Source: Neomegalonema sp. (GTDB lineage: Bacteria > Pseudomonadota > Alphaproteobacteria > Rhodobacterales > Rhodobacteraceae). Taken from it: DNA of 38,631 nt. A program made the translations under genes and the position numbers. Below the pieces are notes generated by a model, which was not told where the DNA came from, searched no databases, and saw only the letters and a program-made list of their open reading frames with translations. The stretch is from the NCBI GenBank assembly GCA_022760355.1, contig JALEGB010000122.1:1-38631 (forward strand), in the 5' to 3' direction. Of this stretch, positions 25,595 through 33,004 are shown piece by piece. Position 1 is the stretch's first letter. Every line of letters begins with the position of its first letter.

Positions 25595-25678
25595 TTCGCC
25601 CACACAACATAAACTTAAGTAGGCCCGTCCTGCGCGGCGCATCACTGCGCATAGGTTGGAGGGCCGGGGAGGTCCTCC

Positions 25679-27298
25679 ATGCTTGATGATCGATACGATC
25701 TCGCCTTTCGGCTCTATCCATATGCGCGCTCCGCCGATCAGGACGCGCCCGCGCCGGTTCGGCATCCTGTAGTCATCGTCGGCGGCGGGCCGATCGGGAT
25801 GTCGATGGCGTTAGACTTAGCCGAGCAAGGCGTCGCCAGCGTGATCCTTGACGATCATGAGGGCGTCGGGGCCGGCTCCCGCGCCATTTGTTTCGCCAAG
25901 AGAGCACTCGAAATCGCGGATCGTCACGGCTTTGGCGTCGCGGCCCACGAAAAGGGCGTGGTCTGGAACCTGGGTAAAGTCTTCCACGGCGACAAACTGG
26001 CTTATGAGTTCAATTTGCTGCCGGAGGAGGGGCATAAATTCCCAGCTTTCATCAACTTGCAGCAGCCCTACTTCGAGAAGTTTGCTGTGGAGCGGATCCG
26101 CGAGCTCCAGGCCGCGGGCGCGGAAATTGATATTCGCGGCAAGAACCGCGTCGATTCGATTGAGCAGCTGGATGGCGGCGTTCGCCTCAACATCATGACG
26201 CCAGAGGGGCCCTATCAGATCGACGCGGATTGGCTCATTGCGTGCGACGGCGCGGGGTCGCCCACGCGCAAGATGCTGGGTCTCGATTTCGACGGCCGCG
26301 TGTTCCAAGACAGTTTCCTGATTGCGGATGTGCGGATGACCGCCGATTTTCCGGTTGAACGGCGCTTCTGGTTCGATCCGCCCTTTAAATCCGGCGCATC
26401 GGCGCTGCTGCATAAGCAACCGGACGATGTGTGGCGCATCGATTTCCAAATTGGTTGGGATGTGGATCGTCAGGAGGAGCTGAAGGAAGCGAACATTCGC
26501 GCGCGCGTCGATCAGATGCTCGGACCAGATATCAAGTATGACATCGTCTGGTCGTCTATCTACACGTTCCAATGCCGCCGAATGAAGAAATTTCGCCATG
26601 ACCGAGTAATCTTCGCCGGCGACTCCGCCCATCAAGTTTCGCCATTTGGCGCACGCGGCGCGAATTCTGGCGTGCAAGATGTCGATAATCTGGGCTGGAA
26701 ACTTGCGCTGGTGATGAAAGGCGCTGCAGGCGAAGCGCTTCTCGATAGTTACGAGATGGAGCGTATGTATGCGGCTGATGAGAATATTCTGAACTCCACC
26801 CGCGCGACGGATTTCATCACGCCGAAATCTGAGGTCAGCCAGATTTTCCGCAATGCTGTTCTCGAACTTGCCAAGGATCATGCGTTTGCTCGACCATTGG
26901 TCAATTCGGGCCGCTTGTCATTGCCATCGATCTATGACGGATCGGAGCTGAACTCCGAAGACGGCCTCCGCGCGTCCGGCTTTGATGCGCCGCTGCGGAC
27001 GCGGCCCGGCGCTCCGGCGACCGATGCGCCATTGGCGGATGGGTGGCTGTTAGAGAAACTTGGCGGGCGGTTTCAGATCCTCGCGATTGGCGTGGCCGCA
27101 CCTGATCCTATCGCCTTTGATGGGGGCGTCGCGGAGCCGCTTGCGATCCAGGTGAGCGCGGAAATTCAGGCGCGATATTTGGGAGATGCGCCGAGCGCCG
27201 TCTATTTGCTGCGCCCGGATCAACATATCGCAGCGCGGTGGGCGACATATGAGCCAGCTGCGGTCAAGGCGGCCCTCCATCGCGCGCTTGGCAAGTAA
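25679..27298 (+). CDS. FAD-dependent aromatic hydroxylase (group A flavin monooxygenase)
   Basis: Flavoprotein monooxygenase of 539 residues in the family of 3-(3-hydroxyphenyl)propionate, phenol and pentachlorophenol hydroxylases. It has the FAD-binding GGGPIG at residues 35-40, the DG motif CDGAGSP at 190-191, and the GD motif IFAGDSAHQVSPFGARGANSG at 314-315. A thioredoxin-like C-terminal domain about 120 residues long follows, as in MhpA-type enzymes. ATG 25679 follows GGGGAGG by 6 bases. In this cluster it would be well placed to make homogentisate from a hydroxyphenylacetate (for instance ring hydroxylation of 3- or 4-hydroxyphenylacetate) using NAD(P)H and O2; the substrate is inferred only from context. 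The DUF2783 gene follows within 16 bases and is probably its partner. Confidence 0.9.
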   Translation: MLDDRYDLAFRLYPYARSADQDAPAPVRHPVVIVGGGPIGMSMALDLAEQGVASVILDDHEGVGAGSRAICFAKRALEIADRHGFGVAAHEKGVVWNLGKVFHGDKLAYEFNLLPEEGHKFPAFINLQQPYFEKFAVERIRELQAAGAEIDIRGKNRVDSIEQLDGGVRLNIMTPEGPYQIDADWLIACDGAGSPTRKMLGLDFDGRVFQDSFLIADVRMTADFPVERRFWFDPPFKSGASALLHKQPDDVWRIDFQIGWDVDRQEELKEANIRARVDQMLGPDIKYDIVWSSIYTFQCRRMKKFRHDRVIFAGDSAHQVSPFGARGANSGVQDVDNLGWKLALVMKGAAGEALLDSYEMERMYAADENILNSTRATDFITPKSEVSQIFRNAVLELAKDHAFARPLVNSGRLSLPSIYDGSELNSEDGLRASGFDAPLRTRPGAPATDAPLADGWLLEKLGGRFQILAIGVAAPDPIAFDGGVAEPLAIQVSAEIQARYLGDAPSAVYLLRPDQHIAARWATYEPAAVKAALHRALGK

Positions 27299-27313
27299 TT
27301 GGGAGCTTCGGAA

Positions 27314-27514
27314 ATGTCAAAGTTGGTGACCGATCCTAATATTCCGGATCATGACGGCTTTTACAGCGAACTGATTGCGCTGCATGAGGGGCGCAGCAAG
27401 GCGGAGAGCGACGCGATCAACGCAAAGCTGATTTTGCTTCTGGCGAATCATATCGGCGATCGCGCGATCTTAAGCGAAGCGTTCGCCCACGCAGGTAAAG
27501 ATCAGCAGAGCTGA
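27314..27514 (+). CDS. DUF2783-family small protein
   Basis: A 66-residue acidic protein (MSKLVTDPNIPDHDGFYSEL, then a helical LLLANHIGDRAILSEAF). It resembles the DUF2783 family, small proteins found beside aromatic flavin hydroxylases. ATG 27314 has GGGAG 8 bases upstream, and the gene begins 15 bases after the hydroxylase stop, so translation from the same mRNA is likely. It has no signal peptide or membrane segment. It may stabilise or regulate the hydroxylase; no activity is known. Confidence 0.75.
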   Translation: MSKLVTDPNIPDHDGFYSELIALHEGRSKAESDAINAKLILLLANHIGDRAILSEAFAHAGKDQQS

Positions 27515-27594
27515 GCGCCGGGCGACAATCTGGCGCCAAAGGCGGCTCCTCATGTTGGAAGGTTGGCCGCCGACTGCGCATTCGGTCTTTCGAT

Positions 27595-27624
27595 CGATTT
27601 ACTCATCTGACGGTGAGTAAATCG
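27595..27624. terminator. Perfect AT-rich hairpin after the homogentisate operon
   Basis: CGATTTACTCA (27595-27605) and TGAGTAAATCG (27614-27624) are perfect 11-base arms with an 8-base loop, about 80 bases after the DUF2783 stop codon. There is no U tract on either strand. Such an exact AT-rich palindrome in GC-rich DNA is uncommon; it could be a transcript end, an operator or a small RNA element. Confidence 0.4.
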
Positions 27625-27647
27625 GCGGCCGCTCTAGGAATTTAGGC

Positions 27648-27676
27648 GCGTTGACGGTTCTATTGAACGTCAACGC
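27648..27676. terminator. Second hairpin in the same convergent gap
   Basis: GCGTTGACGGTTC pairs with GAACGTCAACGC around a TATT loop, giving a 12-base stem with one bulged G, 24 bases after the first hairpin. Lying between the plus-strand operon and the convergent membrane-protein gene, it may stop transcription from both sides, though no U tract is seen. Confidence 0.4.
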
Positions 27677-27709
27677 TCTCTGGGGTGCGCGCCCGGATTT
27701 GCGTTGCTC

Positions 27710-27910
27710 CTATCCTTTGCGCGGCTTACCGATAATATGCGCCGCAATAAAAGAGAGCGGCAAACCGGCGACAAGACCGCCAATGCCAAGGATTCCAACG
27801 CCCTTCATGTTGTCTAGTCCGAGCTGAGGCGCGGCTAGAGCGACGAGAACGAGAATGCCAGCCAAGGTTGGGGCGATCAGAAGATAGAGAATCAGCGCGA
27901 GCCTGATCAT
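27710..27910 (-). CDS. Small two-helix membrane protein
   Basis: A 66-residue hydrophobic protein with two predicted transmembrane helices (about residues 3-28, LALILYLLIAPTLAGILVLVALA, and 40-60, GILGIGGLVAGLPLSFIAAHII) and a basic tail GKPRKG. ATG 27910 is preceded by GGAGG at 5-base spacing, a very good site that argues for a real gene. It resembles the short alphaproteobacterial membrane proteins sometimes mis-annotated as CTP synthetase; their function is unknown. It is monocistronic as far as can be seen. Confidence 0.7.
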   Translation of the reverse strand: MIRLALILYLLIAPTLAGILVLVALAAPQLGLDNMKGVGILGIGGLVAGLPLSFIAAHIIGKPRKG

Positions 27911-28157
27911 AGGGGCCTCCATCACAACATTTGGTGCGCCTGCACTAGTCGACGCTACCGCAAATGAGGAAACCGCAGCCGCCACGGGGCGGCATTGCGC
28001 TCGATCAAACTGGTTTGTGTATATTGTCGCAGCGGGCGAGGTCGGTTGGCGGGTTAAGCGCCCAGCTTGCTGTTTGCGAGAGTTTTGCGCGGCGTTCGCC
28101 GTGCGAGGTTGCGCCCGAGCGTCTGCGCGCGTGGTGTTTAGCCGTGGCGACGCTACT
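27911..28157. other. Intergenic region upstream of the small membrane protein
   Basis: About 250 bases between the small membrane-protein start and the OmpA-gene terminator. It should hold the minus-strand promoter of the 27710 gene; no clear consensus promoter, gene or repeat was recognised. Confidence 0.4.
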
Positions 28158-28212
28158 CAAAAAAACAACCGCAAAAAGAAACCGCCCCCCAAAGACGAGC
28201 CTTGGGGGGCGG
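28158..28212 (-). terminator. Strong intrinsic terminator of the OmpA-domain gene
   Basis: In the minus-strand RNA, CCGCCCCCCAA (from 28212) pairs with TTGGGGGGCGG (to 28182) in an 11-base GC-rich stem with a 9-base loop. It is followed by TTTCTTTTT and, after a short gap, a further run of seven U. It begins 36 bases after the stop codon and is the clearest Rho-independent terminator in the window. Confidence 0.85.
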
Positions 28213-28247
28213 CAATGTCTTCACACTGCGCCAGAAGCGCGGAGTGA

Positions 28248-29168
28248 TTACTTCTCGATTACAACAACGCGACGGTTGCGGTACTCTTCAACGCCGTCAG
28301 CGGTTGGGACTTCGAGCTTCAGCTCGCCCAGGCCAACTTTTTCGACGCGCTCAGCCGAAACACCAGCGGTGATCAGCAGGTCTGCGATGAAGCCCGAGCG
28401 GCACTCCGACAGCTTCTTGTTGTAGCGACGACCAGCGGTGGTCGAAGCGTGACCTTCGACGAGGATAACCGCGTCGATGAGGGTCAGGAGGCCCGAAGCT
28501 TCGTCAGCGCCCAGCTCTTTAGCCAGAGCAGCTGCTTTGGTGCGCTCCATGCCGAAGCCTGCTGGCTCGTCAGGAATGAAGCCGTCGGTGTTTTTGCAGT
28601 GATCGACGCGGAAACCGTAGATCGAGGTTGGCGTGTAGCAAGCTTTGTAAGCGCCAACCCATGCGGTCAGTACGTCTTCCGGAGCGGTGACCGAGTGCGG
28701 CGGCAGAGGGCCGGTGGTCTCGTCATACTGCTCGAGGAAGTGGTCGTACAGAGCAACCATCTGTGCGCAAGCTGCCGGAGCAACGTCACGGTACTTAGCC
28801 GAACGCTTTACGGTAGCTTCGTAAGCGAGGCGAACGGTTGCGTCGTCAACGCCGAGAACCGAAGGCTCCCAAGGCTTGACTTCTTCACCAGCAGCTGCGC
28901 GCTTCGACTTAGCAGCGAAAGCGGTCGCATCGTACCAGTTGGTGTCGCCTTTCGACGAGTATGCAGCTTCGTAGTCTGCACGCTCTTGGTAAGCGACAGC
29001 CAGCTCGGCAACGTAGTCGCCGCCTGGCAGTTTGGTGTCGAGCCAGTCCTGGATCGTGAAGGTATCCAGGAAACGTTGGCCCGGCATGAAGGTGCTGTTG
29101 TTTGCCGAAGCGAAGGTCGGCGCGGTAACGAGGACGGCGACAGCCGCCACACGGATCATCTTGGTCAT
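28248..29168 (-). CDS. OmpA-domain outer-membrane or periplasmic protein, highly expressed
   Basis: Exported protein of 306 residues. The signal peptide MTKMIRVAAVAVLVTAPTFASA ends near residue 22. Residues 25-220 form a domain I do not recognise, rich in Tyr, Trp and Asp and with conserved-looking cysteines (AACAQMV, YKACYT, DHCKN). Residues 225-306 are an OmpA-like peptidoglycan-binding domain with VEGHASTTAGRRYNKKLSECRS and ERVEKVGLGE, the NxxLSxxRA-type motif adapted to KKLSECRS. ATG 29168 follows GGGAG by 6 bases. Codons differ from the neighbours: GCT and GCA for Ala, CGT for Arg and GTT for Val are frequent, a mark of strong expression, and the gene has its own strong terminator. It probably links outer membrane and peptidoglycan. 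Role of the N-terminal domain is unknown. Confidence 0.85.
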   Translation of the reverse strand: MTKMIRVAAVAVLVTAPTFASANNSTFMPGQRFLDTFTIQDWLDTKLPGGDYVAELAVAYQERADYEAAYSSKGDTNWYDATAFAAKSKRAAAGEEVKPWEPSVLGVDDATVRLAYEATVKRSAKYRDVAPAACAQMVALYDHFLEQYDETTGPLPPHSVTAPEDVLTAWVGAYKACYTPTSIYGFRVDHCKNTDGFIPDEPAGFGMERTKAAALAKELGADEASGLLTLIDAVILVEGHASTTAGRRYNKKLSECRSGFIADLLITAGVSAERVEKVGLGELKLEVPTADGVEEYRNRRVVVIEK

Positions 29169-29370
29169 CCCCAACTCCCTATGCATCGCCGCAATAGGCT
29201 ACGTCGATGAGCCATGTCGAACACGCGAATGCAAGGCTGCAAAGCAAAAAAGCAGGTCTTGCATCCGGAAAATTCGATCGAAGCGGCTCAAATGTCCCAT
29301 ATCCCGCGGCATTTCAGCCGCACGACCCTTATCATGCCAGCCAGGCGTAAAAGCTCAGTTGACATGCAGG

Positions 29371-29399
29371 GCGCACGGCCGAGGTGGTGCGCGCTTTTT
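29371..29399 (+). terminator. Possible plus-strand terminator without an upstream plus-strand gene
   Basis: GCGCAC (29371-29376) and GTGCGC (29387-29392) form a short GC stem followed by GCTTTTT. It reads as a plus-strand intrinsic terminator, but the flanking genes are both on the minus strand. If real, it would end a small RNA transcribed from about 29200 onward, divergent to the ompA-like gene. Weak evidence: short stem, five Ts. Confidence 0.25.
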
Positions 29400-30618
29400 A
29401 CGACGCTAAGAATGTGGAATAGCGCAAAATGTTGAACCCGTCGAGGGCGCGAAAGGCTGGGGCGACCGCTTGAGCGAAGGCGAGCCAGTCGATTCCCGCG
29501 CGCTGTTGCAAACTTCCCAGCTTTGTCCGGCCGTCAATTGCCGCGAGGAGCGGCGCTAAGGCGCGGTTTACAGGGCGCTCTATGGTCAACCCGTCGGCAA
29601 CAAAGCGCATTTTGCCTGTTTTATGCACGGAATTGGCTAAGGCGCGCGCATCAATCTTGTGCAGAACGGGAATCAGATCCGGTTTCAGCGAGGCGGGCGC
29701 AACGTTGCGGGACGCCGGCGTTGCGTAGAACAGGTGCGTTTTAATGTTGCCCGCAAGCTTCTCAGCAAGCGTTGCGCGGTCGGCGGGCGACATTTCTCGC
29801 AGCGCTTTCTCGGCGCCAGCCGCCGCGGCCGCCCCCAGATATAGTCTTGGATCGTACCGCGCCGGCTCAACGAAATTGCTTAATTTCAGGCCCGCATGCT
29901 CCAGCGATTCTATCACTTCGCCAGCGAGGTAGGCGCGGTCGGTCGAGTGCAAAAGCAAATCATAGAGGCCTGCGTCGCCTGATGCGTGATCTCCAAGCAA
30001 CGGATTCAGGCGGAACGGGTGCGACGGGGGCAGCTGCTCCAGCGTTTCGCGCGCCGCGGCCACTTTATCGGCCGGCGACATCTGCGCAAACGCCGCTCCA
30101 AAAGCCTCCTGCAAAGGATAGACGCCGGACCGCCCATAGGGGGCGTACACCATCCCGCCCAGTCCGCCTTCTGGGGACAGCGCCGCCGCCAACGCGTCGA
30201 AGCCCGCCTGGGGATTCGGCAGATGATGCAGCACGCCGCAGCAATCGATGTAGTCGAACGGCCCCAGCTCTGGCGCGGTTAGAAGGTCGCCGGTGTGAAA
30301 GGAGACGTTGCTCAAGCCCCTCGCGGCGATTCGCGCCTCCGCAACGGCGCGGCTGGACGTTGAAAGATCGAGATAATGGATCTCCGCCGGCGTTTTGCGG
30401 TCATTCAGCAGCTGCGCCAGCATCACCAGCGCGTCGCCGGTGCCGCCGCCGGCGACAAGGACGCGAAAGGGCGCGCTCCAATCGCGTTTGCCGCCAAATA
30501 TAAAGTGGTCGATCTCGACCGGGTGGCTCGGTGAGCCGGTGATCAGCCGCTTCTTCTCATCGGCCGGATCGCGGCTTGGATAGGGATAGTCTTCATATTG
30601 CCGCCGCACCGGGTCCAT
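29398..30618 (-). CDS. Class I SAM-dependent methyltransferase
   Basis: A 406-residue methyltransferase. The N-terminus has QYEDYPYPSRDP, a QYExYPYP-type element seen in a family of bacterial SAM enzymes. The Rossmann motif I is LVAGGGTGD near residue 55, the acidic motif II LDLS is near 85, and CCGVLHHLPNP near 130 is motif IV/post-I. A helical C-terminal region of about 200 residues follows that I cannot assign. ATG 30618 is chosen for the GGAG 6 bases upstream; ATG 30630 is in frame. The substrate is unknown: these enzymes are thought to act on peptides, proteins or small molecules rather than DNA, so its position opposite the DUF262 gene is probably not a restriction-modification pair. 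Confidence 0.82.
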   Translation of the reverse strand: MDPVRRQYEDYPYPSRDPADEKKRLITGSPSHPVEIDHFIFGGKRDWSAPFRVLVAGGGTGDALVMLAQLLNDRKTPAEIHYLDLSTSSRAVAEARIAARGLSNVSFHTGDLLTAPELGPFDYIDCCGVLHHLPNPQAGFDALAAALSPEGGLGGMVYAPYGRSGVYPLQEAFGAAFAQMSPADKVAAARETLEQLPPSHPFRLNPLLGDHASGDAGLYDLLLHSTDRAYLAGEVIESLEHAGLKLSNFVEPARYDPRLYLGAAAAAGAEKALREMSPADRATLAEKLAGNIKTHLFYATPASRNVAPASLKPDLIPVLHKIDARALANSVHKTGKMRFVADGLTIERPVNRALAPLLAAIDGRTKLGSLQQRAGIDWLAFAQAVAPAFRALDGFNILRYSTFLAS

Positions 30619-30874
30619 AGACGTCTCCATCTCGGGCGGCGATCGCGCCGCGTTCAGGGCTTGCCGCGCTCTCGGGTGAGGCGCGGCGCGTTCACTACCG
30701 CCGATCGCACAAGTTCGGCCGTTGGCGCAATGTCGCGCGAAGGCGGCGTTGGGCGAAGCAACGTCGTCGAGTTCGCGCAATTATGGTTGCCTGATGTTGG
30801 AGAAGCTGAGTTGATGCGGGTTATGTCTGCTTATTGCGTTGTATTCCCACCGGCTGAGCTGGTCAGATTTTGAC

Positions 30875-32893
30875 ATGAAAGCCGATGTTGTCTCGCTACG
30901 GGCTTTATTCAGCGGCCCGCATGGATTGGCCGCACCGTTTCATCAGCGGCCTTATCGCTGGGTTTTAGACCGAAACTGGCGTCCATTCTGGGCGCATTGG
31001 CGCGCGGTCGCCGATCCAGCGGCCGGGTCGGGCGCGCCCGAAGGCCGCAACACAAATTTTCTCGGGGCGATCGTCTGTCGCAATGATCCCGATGCGTCGG
31101 AGCGAGACGGGCCTGACGGCGCCGTGCGCCCCTTGGAGGTGTTGGACGGTCAACAGCGTCTGCTGACCGCAATGATGGCGGCGCATGCGCTCACGCTCCA
31201 TGCGCGGCGGCTTGGCTTGGATGATCTCGCCAACGCGCTGGGGGCCTTGCTGCTCGATTCGCAGGGGCGCCCCAAATTTGTCGCGGGCCGGTCGAGCTTC
31301 GCAGATCAAATGGCGGCGCTGCGAACGGAAACGCCGCCAGATCCGCCGCCAACCAGCGGTAAGTCGATGTCCGGCTTTGCGGCCGCGGACCCGTTGGATG
31401 ACGACGCGGAGGCGGGCGAGGCCGAGGAGGACAGCAGCGCTGATCCCTTTGACGATTTTGCGCGCCGCGCCGCAGCGGGCCAGTTGGAGCCGCGCGAGGA
31501 TCAGGATGCGGCGGCCGAGGGCGAAGGTGAGACCGAATGGGGCTGGGACGATGAGACCGGCGCCGGCGCCGAGCACCTGCGTTGCGCGCTGCGTTTCTTT
31601 TGCGCAGAGATTGCACAGCGCCTGGCCGACGCGGATCGACCCGCTGATGAGCTGATCCGCCTCAGCGCGGCGCTTCTCGATCAAAGCGTGGTCGTCGCCA
31701 TCACATTAGAAGGGGCGGTCAGCCCTTTTGACGTCTTTGAGCGTTTGAATAACCTGGGCGAGCCGCTTTCGGCGCTGGATCTGGTGAAAAACCAGCTTTT
31801 CCGCTCGGCGGAAAAAAGTGGTTTGAGCCGTTCGGCGCTGGAGGCGTTGTATCGCAGCGAGTGGCGCGTCTTCGATGACGCGTCGAGCACCCGCTTCTGG
31901 TCTGCGCCCGAACGCCGCGGCCGAGATCGCCGGCCCGCCCAGGACTGGTTTCTGCGCGCTTATCTCAGCGTTCGAGAGGCGCGCAATGTCAGTATGGCTG
32001 AGGCGGTTGAGCGCGTTCATGAGCTTGCGAACGGCGCGCCTGCGGATGCGCCGGGGCAGATCAAGGCCCTGTGCCGCGGCGCGCGGGCCTTCGCCGAGGT
32101 GTCCGGGCATCTCGATCCCGGCCCCCATCGGGTCCGCATTGACGCTTTGCGCCGCTTTGCCCGCTTTGCGGTTGAGCCGGCGCTGGTGGCGATGCGCATG
32201 CATCTTTGGGCGGACGATCGGGCGACCGGCGAGATCCTGGCGATGCTCGAATCCGTCGCCGTGCGCCGCTTCTTCGCCGGCTCCGGCACCGGGCGGGATT
32301 ACGAAGTCTATGCAAGGCTGGCGCGGGTCATTGGCCCTGGCGCGGCAAAGGATGGGCGCGCCTGCGTGCGTGAAGTGGCGCGGCGGCTGAAGGCGGCGCA
32401 AAAGGGGGAGTTCTGGCCCAAGGATGGCGTGTTCAAACGAGAATTCGCCACCCGCAAATTGGCGAACCGGAACTCCAATCAGCAAGCGCGGGATCGTAAG
32501 GCTGTGTTTCGCGCTGTGTTCGAAGCATTGGATGGCGCGGCGCGCGGCGCGGCGCCCTCCGACCCGACGCCGTGGCGACAGGAAGGGCGCACCGTTGAGC
32601 ATCTATTCCCGCTGCATGGGCGCGAATATTGGCCTGAACTCGGAAAATCTGAGGTCGGCCTGCTCGAGACGATCGGCAATCTGACCCTGATTGAGGACGC
32701 GTTGAACAAGGAGATGGGGCAGGCGCCCTGGTCTAAAAAACGCACAATGATTGGACGTGACGAAGAGGTGTTCCTGAACCGTGCGTTGCTTGAAGAGAAG
32801 AAATGGCGCGACGAATGGGGCCCGGCTCAGATCAAGGAGCGAGGGCGGGCCCTGGCGGAGCTCGCCGTCAAGAGATGGCCGCGCCCGCGCTAA
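30875..32893 (+). CDS. DUF262-DUF1524 fusion protein (GmrSD-like putative defence nuclease)
   Basis: Single-chain protein of 672 residues joining the two halves of GmrSD-type modification-dependent restriction enzymes. The N-terminal DUF262 (ParB-like NTPase, GmrS) shows FHQRPYRW at 22-29, LDGQQRLLT with DGQQR at 91-95, and FERLNNLGEPLSALDLVKN at 288-306. An acidic, low-complexity stretch of about 80 residues (153-233, rich in Asp and Glu) interrupts DUF262. The C-terminal DUF1524 HNH-like nuclease shows EHLFPLH (H576) and IGNLTLIEDALN (N602), followed by WSKKR. Family members cut glucosylated or otherwise modified phage DNA. The start is ATG 30875; no strong ribosome site is visible, and TTG 30839 is an alternative. 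No other defence gene is adjacent. Nuclease activity is inferred from the motifs. Confidence 0.85.
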   Translation: MKADVVSLRALFSGPHGLAAPFHQRPYRWVLDRNWRPFWAHWRAVADPAAGSGAPEGRNTNFLGAIVCRNDPDASERDGPDGAVRPLEVLDGQQRLLTAMMAAHALTLHARRLGLDDLANALGALLLDSQGRPKFVAGRSSFADQMAALRTETPPDPPPTSGKSMSGFAAADPLDDDAEAGEAEEDSSADPFDDFARRAAAGQLEPREDQDAAAEGEGETEWGWDDETGAGAEHLRCALRFFCAEIAQRLADADRPADELIRLSAALLDQSVVVAITLEGAVSPFDVFERLNNLGEPLSALDLVKNQLFRSAEKSGLSRSALEALYRSEWRVFDDASSTRFWSAPERRGRDRRPAQDWFLRAYLSVREARNVSMAEAVERVHELANGAPADAPGQIKALCRGARAFAEVSGHLDPGPHRVRIDALRRFARFAVEPALVAMRMHLWADDRATGEILAMLESVAVRRFFAGSGTGRDYEVYARLARVIGPGAAKDGRACVREVARRLKAAQKGEFWPKDGVFKREFATRKLANRNSNQQARDRKAVFRAVFEALDGAARGAAPSDPTPWRQEGRTVEHLFPLHGREYWPELGKSEVGLLETIGNLTLIEDALNKEMGQAPWSKKRTMIGRDEEVFLNRALLEEKKWRDEWGPAQIKERGRALAELAVKRWPRPR

Positions 32894-33004
32894 TGGCGGC
32901 GCCCATGGACGCCGTCACGGCCGTTCACGTCGTCGGCGCCTGGCTCGATCCGGCGGCGGGGATGTTCTACCTCTGGAACGTTGCTTTGCTCAGGGAGGAC
33001 TGGC

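Noticed and set aside
25817-26881. Long minus-strand frame of 354 codons opposite the flavin hydroxylase
   Set aside because: Antisense shadow of a gene with all FAD motifs; no recognisable domain.
29398-32893. Methyltransferase and DUF262-DUF1524 gene as a restriction-modification pair
   Set aside because: The methyltransferase lacks DNA-methylase motifs and belongs to a YPYP-type small-molecule or protein family; the genes are merely divergent.
32894-33004. Short plus-strand frame (MAAPMDAVTAVHVVGAW) between the DUF262 and OsmC genes
   Set aside because: Too short, overlaps the OsmC ribosome site region and matches nothing known.
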